Assembly (NCBI GenBank): GCA_036898135.1 | Contig: CM072523.1 | Location: forward strand, 3,177,459 to 3,241,458 | From: Oncomelania hupensis | Lineage: Eukaryota; Mollusca; Gastropoda; Littorinimorpha; Pomatiopsidae | Direction of reading: 5' to 3' | Length of the DNA stretch: 64,000 nt | Shown: piece by piece, positions 43,790-55,130 of the stretch | How positions within the stretch are numbered: the stretch's first letter is position 1 | How the letters are laid out: each line of letters begins with the position of its first letter | Program-made: the position numbers and the translations under genes | The notes under the pieces: model-generated | Seen by the model: the letters and a program-made list of their open reading frames with translations, nothing else | Told to the model about the DNA's origin: nothing | Databases searched by the model: none

Positions 43790-45325
43790 TGTCACGTGGG
43801 GTTTATGGGCTCTGCACAATGGAATTATGGACCCTCACGTTTATTCGGTGGGAACTGCTAGTAAGTCACCCTATGAATTACTTTAATAAATTTATTTGTT
43901 TAGCTCGTTCTGTGTTAAGGTTGGGGTACAGAAATAGATAGAAAAAAGGTAAAAGAATACTGTCACACTAGCTTTCACACGGCTATGAATCATATGTAGT
44001 CCAGCCTTTTGATAACAGTTAAAATCACACATTTATTTCTTCTACTCTATACAAGGTTCTCTAAGTACTAATCTAACTTAAAAAGTCTCTTTCAATGCTA
44101 ATAGTTCGATCGCTGATAGTCTATGCAGCTGTTCTATCTTCATCGGGCACTCGCTAGTATATCTCATGTAGATTTGGACTACTGTGGTCCGTTTTAGAGT
44201 TTCTGAATAGTTGGACTACTGTGGTCCTGTTCTGATCAGTTTAAGTGCACTTGGGATAACACACTTAACTGGCGGGTGGTGCGGTCGAAGTCCTTCTGTG
44301 AGGTAGCTTCTGGTCCACCTGTGTCGTTGTGTAGTTGGGTTCCTTGGCCACGCTGTGGGGTCTGACAGGGAGTTTTACCGGGTCGCTCGTTCCGACTTGT
44401 GCGGTAGAGGTTCCTCAACCAACTTGTTTCTGTGGAGTGGGGTTCACAGGATAGCTCGGGATAGCTCGGGATAGCTCGCCTGCCCGTCTGTAATATAAGA
44501 GACGAAATTCTGCACAACCCTGAATAATCGGTTTGTGCAGAGCGTCTCACTGAAAGCCAAGTAGCCCTCAGTGATAGCTCCACATCTCTATACATAAGCG
44601 ACGAACATTCTGCTACTTCCGGGTTCCACTGGAATCTCACTCTAAATTCCTATACATACATAAATATCAAACGTGGCTAACTATACACATACAGAATTAA
44701 TAATATTATAAACATTCAGTGGTACAGCCACTGGTCTGCAAACATACATATAAGTTAAACAACAGTGGTTCCGTATGGTATGCAACATGGCGGCGTAACC
44801 GGTCGTGTTTCGCCTCGTGGTAGGCTCTTCCACATGGTCACGCAAATTCGGATTAACAATTCACATTTATGCATAGCAAATTCTTCAAACATAATTTCAA
44901 CAATACTACACATATATCACGATGAAACAGAAGGGTGTTCATTTACCTGTTTGACAAGTTCAGGCCCGTGTGACTTGATAGAATTCTACGATTCCTAAGT
45001 CCTGCTTCCTGGTCTAAGTGTAGAGAGATTTCTCTGCCAGCTTTCTAGCTGTTAACACTTCGGTGTATTACTCCCAACTGACCAAAAATGTGTTAGGCTC
45101 GGACCCAGTCAAACTGGCTCGAACCGCTTTGCGTAAGCTCTCATTGGGTAAAATGTTCATATTCAAAACTCAAGTGCTGACGTCACTGCGCTGTGTGTGT
45201 GGCTCAGGCTCGCAGTGTGCTGTAATTTAATTGCTACTGTGTACTGTACTAACTCTCTACTGTTACAAAGGCTACACAATGCTAAATAGTCGATAGGCAG
45301 AGTTTAAACTAGCCAATTCGTGACA
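43790..45325 (-). repeat. Element B 3' LTR
   Basis: 1536 bp, TGTCACG...CGTGACA (7-bp terminal inverted repeat). On the sense strand AATAAA occurs at 43845-43840 near the LTR end. Internal direct repeats: GATAGCTCGG three times near 44452-44480 and TTGGACTACTGTGGTCC twice (about 44173, 44212), candidate regulatory repeats. Confidence 0.95.
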
Positions 45326-45337
45326 GGCTCCCTCAAC
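45326..45337 (-). other. Element B polypurine tract (short)
   Basis: Sense strand TTGAGGGAGCC directly precedes the 3' LTR. The position is right, but the tract is short and interrupted. Confidence 0.4.
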
Positions 45338-45492
45338 TGAAAAAAGGCGATGACTACTGGATTCGACCTTTTTCTACTACAGAGCCTAGTTTAACACTGC
45401 ACTATCCTAGGGTCCTATTTACAAACTAAGTAAGTTGCTCTACCTGAGCTGCAATGCTGTGCCAGGTAGCTATGGACACTAGTGACAGGGTA

Positions 45493-48400
45493 TTACTGGG
45501 CGGGGACGAATTCTGGTGCTGTGGCCCTTAGTTGTGTTGGGTGGGCGACAGCTGCTGTGTCCTCCACGAGATGGCGACTGAGGTAGTCGGCTCCGTGGTT
45601 TTCCTTGCCGGGGATGTACTCGATTTGGAATGAGTATGCCTGAAGGGTGAGTGCCCATCTCATCAGGCGAGAGTTCAAAGACTTGGAGGCTGCCAGGAAC
45701 GATAGTGGTTGGTGGTCCACCTGAACTGTGAAGTGGGTCCCATACAGGTAGAGTTGGAATTTCTGTATGGCCCAGACTAGTCCAAGGCATTCCTTCTCCG
45801 ACGTGGCGTAGTGGGTCTCGGCGGGTCTCAATTTTCTGCTGGCGTAGGCGACAGGGAATAGCGTCTCTGCATTCTTGGGGTCGCGCTGTAGCAGTACTGC
45901 TCCGAGGCCTAAGTCGCTTGCGTCGGTGCGAAGAACGAATGGCTGAGTCAAATCGGGTAGATGGAGTACTGGCGCCGATGTCATTCTGTCCTTGAGTGTT
46001 TGGAATGCTGTCTCGCATTCCGCTGTCCATACGACATTGTCCGGGGCGATTTTCCGGGTTCCATTTGTCAGAGGTACGGCGATGCTGTTGTAGTTGGGGA
46101 TGAACTTCTGGTAGAAGCCGCAGAGTCCTAGAAATGACTGCACTTCCTTCTTTGTCTTGGGCCTAGGAGCGTCGAGTAGGCGTTTCACTGTCTTTTCTAC
46201 CGGTCGCAGGCTTCCTTGACTGATGGTGTGTCCCAGAAATTCTAGTTCTGTGAATCCAATCTGACATTTGGTGGGTCTTGCCGTCAATCCCGTGTCTCTG
46301 AGGCGGGCGAGTAGTTGTTGTAGGAGCGTGACATGTTCCTCCCACGTGGGTGTTGCGATGAGGATGTCGTCCATAAACGAATGTAGGTGCTCGCTGCTCA
46401 GGGGTGCCAGGAGTTTTCGCATCATGGCGCTGAAGATGCTGGGTGCGTTGTGGAGTCCGAATGGAAGTACATTGAACTCGAAGTGTCCTTCCATAGTGCT
46501 AAACGCTAGGTACTTTCGGACTTGCGGTTGCACTGGTATCTGGTAGTATCCTTTGCTGAGGTCGATGCGTGAGAAGTACTTCGCTCGCTGTAGCTTGGCA
46601 AATAGGTCTGTCTGGTCCGGGAGTGGCTCTGGCTGGAACTGCGTTACCGCATTCAGGAGTCTGAAGTCGATGCACAGTCGATGCTCTCCGTTGGGTTTTC
46701 GCAACAATACCGTGCCTGCGCTGTAGGGTGAAGTAGACTCTGAGATGATTCCGGCTGCCAGTAAGGTGTCTATCTCTTCCTTGATGGCTCGCTGCTGCGA
46801 CAGTGGCATCGGGTAGAGCTTCTGGCGGACGGGTGTTGGGTCGGTCACCGTTAAGGTTACTTCGACGAGGTCTGTCCTCCCTGGTCGGTCTGTTAGCACA
46901 GTCTGATGTTGTCGAATGACCTGTAGTACTTGCTGTCGCTGTTTAGCGGCTAGGTCTCCGTTGAGTATCACGTCTTTGTAGGTTTCTTTGGAGTGCAGGG
47001 GATACTCTACTGCATTGGTCTCCATGCTTTCTCCTTCTTCCGCGATGGCGATGGCTAGCAAGTTGTGAGTGCTGGGGGTCGCTGGTCGGTCCGTGTATTT
47101 CTTGAGGAGATTGATGTGGTGGTATCGGGCTCTCCCGTTCACCTCTACTTGGTAGACTGTCTTGGATTTCTTGGCAGTCACCCGGTACGGTCCTCTCCAA
47201 GCGATGTCCAGCTTGTTGGTTCCACTTGGAAGTAAGAGTAGCACTTGATCGCCGACTTGCAGTTCTCTGTCCTTCGCGTGGCGGTTGTAGTACTTCGCCT
47301 GACGGGCTCTTGCCTTCTTCAGTGCTTCACCAGCTTTCTTCCACGTTGCTTTGAGGGTTTCCTGCAGGTCTGCGACGTACTTGGTGGCACCTCTGGGTGT
47401 GTCGTCTATCTTGGCTTCCGTCCAACTTCTGCGTAGGGCTTCTAGCGGTCCTGCTAGAGGTCTGCCGAATAGCATTGTTGACGGGGTGTAGCCTGTGGCT
47501 GCATGGGGCGTTTCTCGGTATGCGAACAGTGCCGCATTCACGTAGGTGTCCCACGCTTCTGGATTGTCGTCGGCGACTTTCCTGAGTATGGTGAGAAGGG
47601 TTCCATTCAGTCTTTCTACTTGTCCGTTGCTGGCGGGGTGGTATGGTGGTGTGCGAATGTGATGAACTTGTATCAACTCGAACACGTCTTGCATCAGGCG
47701 GCCGGTGAACTGAGATCCGTTGTCCGTTCTAATGCTGTCCGGAAATCCGACTCTGGTAAAGATGGCGATGAGTGCATCTGCAATCTTCTTGGTGTCGATC
47801 GCTGGCAACGGGACTGCTTCGCACCACATCGTACATGCGTCGACGAGTGTGAGTAGAAATCTGTTCCGCTTCTTGGTCATGGGCAGTGGTCCTACTATGT
47901 CTACTGAGACTTGCTGGAATGGCACGCCGACTACTACTGATGGTCCTAAGGTAACTGGTACGGTGTGATGTCGCGGGGAATATCGTTGACATTGGTGGCA
48001 AGATTTCACGTAGCGCTTGACATCCTCCGTGATTCCTGGCCAATAGTAGTGTGCGCTGATTCTCTGCACTGTGGCTCCAATTCCCATGTGTCCGCTGAGT
48101 GGCATGCTGTGGCCTAATTCTAGTACTTGGGCTCGAAGGGTGGCTGGTAGTACTAGTTGGGTGTGATCTCCATCTCCTTGTCGATGTAGAACTCCCTCTT
48201 CCATGTAGAAGTCTCCCTTGTGCGGGGGTGTGTGCGCCTTGGGTAGCTTCTGGAAGCACTTCGCTATCGAGGTGTCTTCTTTCTGTGCTGTTTTGATCTC
48301 TTCGAGTCCTGGATTCGGAGCGAACTCGGGCTGGGGTGGTTGGGTTTTAGCTTGGGCCCTGGTTTGCACTGCAGCTATCTCTACAGTTTTGGGGGGCGTG

Positions 48401-50043
48401 CCTAAGAACACATACCTACAACCTAGCACTAGATCATACAGGGGTTTCTGTAAAACAGCTGCTTGGATTCTTCCTGTGACGTACCTACTCTCTACTTCGA
48501 TCCAAGCTATTGGGCAAGTAGTCGTCGGTTTCGTCAAGTCTGCTCCTTGTAAGTCGACAGTCTTGTCTGTCAAGTCCGCGCGCGATACCAGAGATTCGCT
48601 AACTATCGCGTCGTATGATAGACCTGTGTCATACAGACAGTTCGCTTCTTTTCCGTTGACCTTGACCGTGTCTGTTACCGATGGGTGATCTCCGATTGTG
48701 TGTGGCTTGTTACCGCTGCTTTGAGTTAGAACTCTGTGCGCTGGCCGGCTTTCGCGCTCTTCCCTACGTTGTGCGGCCAACTTGAAACATTCTGCGGTGG
48801 AGTGATTGTTTCTGTTGCAGAACGAACAATACCGTCTCTGTTCTGCGGGACCTCTTTTCCCGAATTCCGCGTTGGGTCCTTTATTTTGCCCAGGTCTGGG
48901 GTTATTCGGCTTATTCGCGGTGCGCTCTTCTCGGTTAGGGCTTCGTTTCTGTGCCTCTTTCCCGTTAGGCTTTAGGTCTCGCCTGAAGCTCTTGGCTTCT
49001 CCGTGTGCGGCCACGTACCTATCTGCGACCTTGACCAGATCTTCTAGTCTTTCCGCGCCCTGCTCTACTGAGAAGGTTCTCAGCTCGGGGGTCATGGTTT
49101 CCCGTAGCTGTTCCCATACTAACAGTTCTGTCAGTCCATCATACGTCTTAGCCGTGGCTGACTGGCTAATCCACTTATCCAGCGTTGTGGACAACCGATC
49201 CGCGAACTGCGCATAGCTCTCTCCTTTCACTCTCCGATTGGTGCGGAACTTTTGCCGGTAGCATTCTCCTGTCAGTTCGAATCCCGTTAGGAGTGCCTCT
49301 TTTACTTTGTGATAGTCAGTCACTCTGTCAGTCGGTAGCTTACTGTAGATGTCATAAGCCTTTCCTCTAAGTCCTTGACTAAGCTTGAAAGACCAATGAG
49401 TGGGATCTAGTTTATACTCTGTTGCTAGGCGCTCAAACCTAGTCAGATAGAGATCTAGACCTTCTTCTCTCTCATTGAATGTTCCCAGTGGAAATGACAT
49501 TCCTTGTACAGGGTTGGATGCTACCTCTAGCTGATCTGAGTGGGAAGGGGTTGAGGAAGAACTTGAAGCTCCTGATCCCAATCTTCTTAGCTCTAACTCA
49601 TGCTGTCTTTCTTTTTCCTTTTCTTCCCTCTCTTTTTCTTTCTCTGCCCTCTCTTTTTCTTTTTCTGCCCTCTCTTTTTCTTTTTCTGCCCTCTCATACT
49701 CCCATCTCCTAACTTCTGCTTCTCTCTCTGCTGCTAATGCTGCCTTCTTCTGTTCTCCTTCTAATTCTAGTTTCTTCTGCTCTGCTTCTAATTTCTTTTG
49801 CTCTGCTTCTAATTCTGCTTTTCTCTGATCTGCTTCGAGTTTCTTCTGTTCTGCTTCTAATGCTAGTTTCTTCTGCTCTGCTTCTAAGGCTAGTTTCTTC
49901 GCCTCCCTTTCTGCTGCTCTCTCTGCCTTAGCCTCCTGTTTCTCTACCTCTGCATTTATATACGCAATTAGGTCCGCCCCTGCTAAGTGTAAAGCTTCTC
50001 CCAATTCCTTGAAACGCAATCTCAAGGCCACTGGGTCCGACAT
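45493..50043 (-). CDS. Element B gag-pol polyprotein (gag, protease, integrase, RT, RNase H)
   Basis: One unbroken 1516-residue ORF beginning MSDPVALRLRFKEL at its first ATG. Order, with approximate residues: a highly charged helix made of EAEQKKL heptads and then AEKEKER repeats (40-155); gag; CCHC knuckle CSFCNRNNHSTAEC (about 411); protease-like DTGLS (about 470); integrase zinc finger (about 650-685); integrase core D/D/E near 716, 775 and 811, with 35 residues between the second D and E; GPY module WRGPYRV; then RT with LPFG and FMDD (about 1225); RNase H with TDASD (about 1370), KECLG, DHQPL and ADYLSR (about 1490). The protease motif has Leu where Ala or Ser usually follows DTG. Identical LTRs and an open ORF suggest competence, inferred and not shown. 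Confidence 0.95.
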   Translation of the reverse strand: MSDPVALRLRFKELGEALHLAGADLIAYINAEVEKQEAKAERAAEREAKKLALEAEQKKLALEAEQKKLEADQRKAELEAEQKKLEAEQKKLELEGEQKKAALAAEREAEVRRWEYERAEKEKERAEKEKERAEKEKEREEKEKERQHELELRRLGSGASSSSSTPSHSDQLEVASNPVQGMSFPLGTFNEREEGLDLYLTRFERLATEYKLDPTHWSFKLSQGLRGKAYDIYSKLPTDRVTDYHKVKEALLTGFELTGECYRQKFRTNRRVKGESYAQFADRLSTTLDKWISQSATAKTYDGLTELLVWEQLRETMTPELRTFSVEQGAERLEDLVKVADRYVAAHGEAKSFRRDLKPNGKEAQKRSPNREERTANKPNNPRPGQNKGPNAEFGKRGPAEQRRYCSFCNRNNHSTAECFKLAAQRREERESRPAHRVLTQSSGNKPHTIGDHPSVTDTVKVNGKEANCLYDTGLSYDAIVSESLVSRADLTDKTVDLQGADLTKPTTTCPIAWIEVESRYVTGRIQAAVLQKPLYDLVLGCRYVFLGTPPKTVEIAAVQTRAQAKTQPPQPEFAPNPGLEEIKTAQKEDTSIAKCFQKLPKAHTPPHKGDFYMEEGVLHRQGDGDHTQLVLPATLRAQVLELGHSMPLSGHMGIGATVQRISAHYYWPGITEDVKRYVKSCHQCQRYSPRHHTVPVTLGPSVVVGVPFQQVSVDIVGPLPMTKKRNRFLLTLVDACTMWCEAVPLPAIDTKKIADALIAIFTRVGFPDSIRTDNGSQFTGRLMQDVFELIQVHHIRTPPYHPASNGQVERLNGTLLTILRKVADDNPEAWDTYVNAALFAYRETPHAATGYTPSTMLFGRPLAGPLEALRRSWTEAKIDDTPRGATKYVADLQETLKATWKKAGEALKKARARQAKYYNRHAKDRELQVGDQVLLLLPSGTNKLDIAWRGPYRVTAKKSKTVYQVEVNGRARYHHINLLKKYTDRPATPSTHNLLAIAIAEEGESMETNAVEYPLHSKETYKDVILNGDLAAKQRQQVLQVIRQHQTVLTDRPGRTDLVEVTLTVTDPTPVRQKLYPMPLSQQRAIKEEIDTLLAAGIISESTSPYSAGTVLLRKPNGEHRLCIDFRLLNAVTQFQPEPLPDQTDLFAKLQRAKYFSRIDLSKGYYQIPVQPQVRKYLAFSTMEGHFEFNVLPFGLHNAPSIFSAMMRKLLAPLSSEHLHSFMDDILIATPTWEEHVTLLQQLLARLRDTGLTARPTKCQIGFTELEFLGHTISQGSLRPVEKTVKRLLDAPRPKTKKEVQSFLGLCGFYQKFIPNYNSIAVPLTNGTRKIAPDNVVWTAECETAFQTLKDRMTSAPVLHLPDLTQPFVLRTDASDLGLGAVLLQRDPKNAETLFPVAYASRKLRPAETHYATSEKECLGLVWAIQKFQLYLYGTHFTVQVDHQPLSFLAASKSLNSRLMRWALTLQAYSFQIEYIPGKENHGADYLSRHLVEDTAAVAHPTQLRATAPEFVPAQ

Positions 50044-50384
50044 TGCCAAACGTGTCTATGAACACCCTCTGAATCACGTGGAATACCAAAACACTAGCAA
50101 TATTGCAAGTCAATAAAAACAATGCAAAGACAATCAAATTCGTAATCAATAATAGAATAAAACAAGAGTCAAATGGCATACAACAGTTACTTAAGCAAAA
50201 CCTGCAAAAGAACAATGCAACATACAGACACAAAAATAATTGAAGCAAAAAAGTTTTTAACTAAAGAATAGTGCACCCAAACTGAGTCAATGTTACCACT
50301 ATTCTAAGTTATTCTACTACTCCTACTGTTATCTAATTTTATTGTACTTAGATCCGTTTATACCCAATTCCTATTATACACAGA

Positions 50385-50402
50385 TCCTGGCTAGGCTCGC
50401 CA
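50385..50402 (-). promoter_or_regulatory. Element B primer-binding site (tRNA-Arg-like)
   Basis: The plus strand reads TCCTGGCTAGGCTCGCCA, ending in CCA seven bases inside the LTR. From memory the 3' end of animal tRNA-Arg(ACG) is TCCTGGCTGGCTCGCCA, identical apart from one inserted A. Confidence 0.65.
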
Positions 50403-50409
50403 ATTAAAG

Positions 50410-51945
50410 TGTCACGTGGGGTTTATGGGCTCTGCACAATGGAATTATGGACCCTCACGTTTATTCGGTGGGAACTGCTAGTAAGTCACCCTATGAATTA
50501 CTTTAATAAATTTATTTGTTTAGCTCGTTCTGTGTTAAGGTTGGGGTACAGAAATAGATAGAAAAAAGGTAAAAGAATACTGTCACACTAGCTTTCACAC
50601 GGCTATGAATCATATGTAGTCCAGCCTTTTGATAACAGTTAAAATCACACATTTATTTCTTCTACTCTATACAAGGTTCTCTAAGTACTAATCTAACTTA
50701 AAAAGTCTCTTTCAATGCTAATAGTTCGATCGCTGATAGTCTATGCAGCTGTTCTATCTTCATCGGGCACTCGCTAGTATATCTCATGTAGATTTGGACT
50801 ACTGTGGTCCGTTTTAGAGTTTCTGAATAGTTGGACTACTGTGGTCCTGTTCTGATCAGTTTAAGTGCACTTGGGATAACACACTTAACTGGCGGGTGGT
50901 GCGGTCGAAGTCCTTCTGTGAGGTAGCTTCTGGTCCACCTGTGTCGTTGTGTAGTTGGGTTCCTTGGCCACGCTGTGGGGTCTGACAGGGAGTTTTACCG
51001 GGTCGCTCGTTCCGACTTGTGCGGTAGAGGTTCCTCAACCAACTTGTTTCTGTGGAGTGGGGTTCACAGGATAGCTCGGGATAGCTCGGGATAGCTCGCC
51101 TGCCCGTCTGTAATATAAGAGACGAAATTCTGCACAACCCTGAATAATCGGTTTGTGCAGAGCGTCTCACTGAAAGCCAAGTAGCCCTCAGTGATAGCTC
51201 CACATCTCTATACATAAGCGACGAACATTCTGCTACTTCCGGGTTCCACTGGAATCTCACTCTAAATTCCTATACATACATAAATATCAAACGTGGCTAA
51301 CTATACACATACAGAATTAATAATATTATAAACATTCAGTGGTACAGCCACTGGTCTGCAAACATACATATAAGTTAAACAACAGTGGTTCCGTATGGTA
51401 TGCAACATGGCGGCGTAACCGGTCGTGTTTCGCCTCGTGGTAGGCTCTTCCACATGGTCACGCAAATTCGGATTAACAATTCACATTTATGCATAGCAAA
51501 TTCTTCAAACATAATTTCAACAATACTACACATATATCACGATGAAACAGAAGGGTGTTCATTTACCTGTTTGACAAGTTCAGGCCCGTGTGACTTGATA
51601 GAATTCTACGATTCCTAAGTCCTGCTTCCTGGTCTAAGTGTAGAGAGATTTCTCTGCCAGCTTTCTAGCTGTTAACACTTCGGTGTATTACTCCCAACTG
51701 ACCAAAAATGTGTTAGGCTCGGACCCAGTCAAACTGGCTCGAACCGCTTTGCGTAAGCTCTCATTGGGTAAAATGTTCATATTCAAAACTCAAGTGCTGA
51801 CGTCACTGCGCTGTGTGTGTGGCTCAGGCTCGCAGTGTGCTGTAATTTAATTGCTACTGTGTACTGTACTAACTCTCTACTGTTACAAAGGCTACACAAT
51901 GCTAAATAGTCGATAGGCAGAGTTTAAACTAGCCAATTCGTGACA
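50410..51945 (-). repeat. Element B 5' LTR
   Basis: 1536 bp, the same length as the 3' LTR and without differences where I compared them. It contains a 134-codon minus-strand frame (50856-51260), also present in the other LTR, that I do not regard as a gene. Confidence 0.95.
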
Positions 51946-51950
51946 GCTGT

Positions 51951-52306
51951 ATAGTACGTCATGCACCATCTTCTCGTCATGGCCGTCTGCGACGTCATAC
52001 ACCCATTAGATTACGTCGTGGTGTCTTATTCTCCTTGACGTCTCTGTCGATTGAGTTGTTCCAAGTCTGTATTTTTGTGTGCTTATGTAGTACCCAACCT
52101 CAGTGCAAAGTCATGAAGCCTGGTGCAGTGGTCAACCTTGTCTGGTCGTGACTTTCCCTAATCTCTTCTTTTTTGTTAGTGAATACAGTCGTTGTTCCAT
52201 TAAATAATGATATACATTGACTGAGCGATTGATTGTCAAACCTTCAAGAACGAACTTTACACATATAATTAAACTCTGCGTTTATCCAAACATCTTACAG
52301 CTCGAC
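51951..52306. other. No recognised gene; ACGTCAT-rich flank
   Basis: The first ~70 bp contain several TACGTCAT/GACGTCATAC motifs that also flank the solo LTR at 42620-42690, apparently one original target block split by two insertions. Confidence 0.45.
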
Positions 52307-52450
52307 CAGAGAGGGAGAGGGAGAGGGAGGGAGAGAGAGAGAGGGAGGGAGGGAGAGAAATATAGGGAGGGAGGGAGGGAGAGAGAGAGGGAGGGAGAGA
52401 GAGAGAGAAGGAGCGGAAGGGAGGGGAGGGGAAGAGAAGGGAGGGGAAGG
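52307..52450. repeat. GA/GGGA-rich low-complexity block
   Basis: GGGAGAGAGAG units grading into GGGAGGGGA. Confidence 0.9.
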
Positions 52451-52565
52451 GAATGAGGAACGGAGGTAAAACAGATTTTGGGGGCCCGGCAGGGCTATAT
52501 TATTGTGTGATCAAGAGCTCTGTAGGGTGATGAGTGTGTTGGGCTCGGCGCCAGAAAAACTAGTA

Positions 52566-52720
52566 TTCATTCACCCGCACACAACACGTCACACAACACG
52601 TCACACAACACGTCACACAACACGTCACACACACTCAAAACACACTCACCCACTCGCTCACACACACACACACACACACACCCACACACGCACAAACACA
52701 CACACGTACTCCAACACGCA
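52566..52720. repeat. 13-bp repeat (4 copies) and (AC)n
   Basis: ACACAACACGTCA is repeated four times at about 52577-52631, followed by an AC microsatellite to 52720. Confidence 0.9.
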
Positions 52721-53416
52721 CTCACAAAAACAGGCGTACGCACACGCTACAAGCTTTCACAGGTAAAACAGTTTCTTACCCACATTCTGTCGTTACACAA
52801 TGCTCTGGTCGTGTCTTTCCCTAATCTCTCTTTCTATTTTTATTATTCCCTAACCCTCACCTCCATCCCACCCACACGTACTCCCTCCCCTTTCTATCCT
52901 CCTGTATCCCTCTCTCTCTCTCTTTCTTTCTCTTTCTTTCTCTGTCTCTCTCCCTCTCTCTCTTTCTCTGTCCCCCCTCTCTTAAAATATTTGACATAGC
53001 TTTATAAGAATATGAATTAACATGAGATTTACACAGATGTGTTTATTTTATTTATCTTGATTGTATTTAACGTTAAGCATGTTGTCATGTTGGCCGTTAA
53101 TTGCTTAATGTGTTAATGGTCGTTTAGACCGGGTCGTAAGACTACGCTTTAGAGCCTAAACCCTTCATCCTATTAAACTATCCACTGTTCAGTGCTCTCT
53201 TTCTTTTCTTCATCTCTCCGTCCTCACTCCCTAGCCCGTGGAGTTTCCCTTACAGTGCCTGAGGCAATGGAAGTAATGTCCGCCCTCCAGCATGTCGTTA
53301 ATACAGTCACAATTGTTTTTATAGTGTTATAGTCTTAATTGCTATCACTGACTTCATATTCCAGTCTTCTACTTCTGCCAACATTCTCACGACCTTCAAA
53401 ATATTTGTTTAACAAC

Positions 53417-53417
<1 letters not shown>
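52721..53417. other. No recognised gene
   Basis: TC-rich tract at 52912-52985, otherwise ordinary AT-rich sequence. Confidence 0.45.

Positions 53418-53507
<90 letters not shown>
53418..53507. repeat. (ATT)n microsatellite
   Basis: 30 pure units. Unlike the tracts at 28184 and 40163, no SINE end is visible beside it. Confidence 0.97.
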
Positions 53508-53508
<1 letters not shown>

Positions 53509-53981
53509 TCTTCTGATCATTCTCTAATTATTATTCAGAACATTGAATATGTTTTTAAACTAAATTTGTGTTAATATTTATTGTTATACGTTAGTCTCCA
53601 GAATATTTAAAAGATTGTTGCGTATTAATTCTTCTTCTTCTTCTTCTTCTTCTTCTTTTTCTTTTGCTTGTACTCCTCCTCCTCTTCCTCCTCTTCTTCT
53701 TCTGCTTGTAACTCTCCTCCTCGACTTTCTTCTTCTCCTCCTTCTTCCCTTTCCTTCTTTTTTTTCCTTCTTCTTCTTTTAATTGCAAATATACTATTGT
53801 GAGGAATGTTGAAATTGTGGGAAGTGATGTGGTCAAGTGTTGTGTGGTGATAGTGACCGCTGTGTGCAAGCTGCCGTCTTTTCCCCTTTTCCTTTGACTG
53901 CGTCATCACGAGCAGTGTTTGCCAATCAGCAGTAAAAATAGGTGGACTGCTATATTTTCTTGTTTGGCTGTGTTTGTGTGG

Positions 53982-53982
<1 letters not shown>
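53508..53982. other. No recognised gene; degenerate CTT/CCT tract
   Basis: CTT/CCTCCT tract at 53626-53775. Confidence 0.5.

Positions 53983-54028
<46 letters not shown>
53983..54028. repeat. (GT)n microsatellite
   Basis: About 22 GT units ending in G-rich sequence. Confidence 0.95.
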
Positions 54029-54790
54029 GAGGGGGAGGTTGTGGGTGTGTGTGGACTTGGTCTACGAGATTTTATAAGTTGGCAGTTTCCATACATGCGT
54101 TTGTGTGTGTGTAGTGTTGTGTGTATGTCCGTGCGTGCGTGCTTGTGTGTAATAATGAGAGAGAGAGAGAACTAGAGGGGAGAGGTGGGTGGGTAAGATG
54201 TAGAGCGTAAATCAAAAATCAATAAAATAAATGTGTGCGTGTTTAGGAAGTTCGGTATTCGCCAGCAGTTTCTTCAGTCCTATTAGCGTGTCTTGCCTCA
54301 ACACACCATCCAATAGAACCATCTTCATTAACTTTCCATTGAAATTGTTTTCTCTGTCTGCAGCATTTGGTTTCATGCCGTCAACTGTGCTGGCCTGTAC
54401 TGACCTCTGTTATTGTTCTATTTCCAAATCCCCTTAAAAAGAGCCCCAGAAACGCCTTAAATAAACAGTTGCTAATGCTTTCACAACTCCTCTACCCCCC
54501 CCCCCCTCTTCCTCCCTTCGCCCTCGCCTCTTTTAGCAGCTGCACATGCCATTTACTTCTTATGTTACATCTTCTACCCCACCCTCACACCCCCTCTGTC
54601 TTTCTCTCTCTCTACTGTTTGTCTTGTCTGTCTCTTCCTTCTCATCTTCTTCCTCCTCCTCTACCTCTTCTCTTTCTGTCACCCTATTTCCATTTCTGTG
54701 CGATCTATCTCTCTCTCTCTCGCACTCGCTCCTCCTTTTTACCCTCATTTACCGTATGTGTCTGTTTTCTGCTCTCCCCTCTCCTGCTTA
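54029..54790. other. No recognised gene; pyrimidine-rich right half
   Basis: 54480-54790 is CT-rich with no supported exon. A 280-codon frame spanning into 55.2 kb depends mainly on the CT bias. Confidence 0.45.
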
Positions 54791-54885
54791 GGCCCAAAGT
54801 GGCGAAGGCACGCAACGTGTCCATTAGAACTCGATCACAAAGTATGGCTGCCAAATGGTCCTTCTGGAGGTCACGCCAATACTTC
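54791..54885. other. Balanced-composition island in a CT-rich tract
   Basis: A ~95-bp block between two CT-rich deserts has ordinary composition. It follows a polypyrimidine run ending CCTGCTTAG, and on the minus strand it reads as an open segment containing MKYWRDLQKDHLAAILCDR. It could be a small exon on either strand or a TE fragment. I do not recognise it. Confidence 0.3.
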
Positions 54886-54894
54886 ATTTCCACC

Positions 54895-55130
54895 CACTTT
54901 CTCTTCCTTCTCTCTCACTCCTCTCTCTGTCTGTCTTCTCTCTCACTCCTCTCTGTCTGCCTTCTTTATCACCTTTCTCTCTGTCTCTGTCTTCTCTCTC
55001 TCTCCCTGTCTCGGTCTTCTCTCTCTCACTCATCTGTCTTCTCTCACTCCTCTCTCTGTCTCCTCTCTCTGTCTCCTCTCTCTCTCTCACTCCTCTCTCT
55101 GTCTCTGTCTTCTCTCTCTCTCTCGATTTT
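54895..55130. repeat. TC-rich degenerate array
   Basis: CTCTCACTCCTCTCTCTGTC-type units of variable length. Confidence 0.9.

Larger units (their letters stand above)
43790..51945 (-). mobile_element. Element B: intact LTR retrotransposon, Ty3/gypsy-type with integrase before RT (Gmr1-like)
   Basis: 8.16 kb on the minus strand, flanked by the 5-bp duplication GCTGT (43785-43789, 51946-51950). Two 1536-bp LTRs look identical. In sense order: 5' LTR (51945-50410), 7-nt spacer, primer site like tRNA-Arg (50402-50385), a 340-nt leader, one gag-pol ORF (50043-45493), a short purine tract and the 3' LTR (45325-43790). Domain order is the same as element A, but the proteins differ widely, so this is a separate family. 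No envelope-like ORF. Confidence 0.95.

Noticed and set aside
50856..51260. 134-codon frame in both LTRs of element B
   Set aside because: The related solo LTR does not keep the frame, and there is no recognisable motif.
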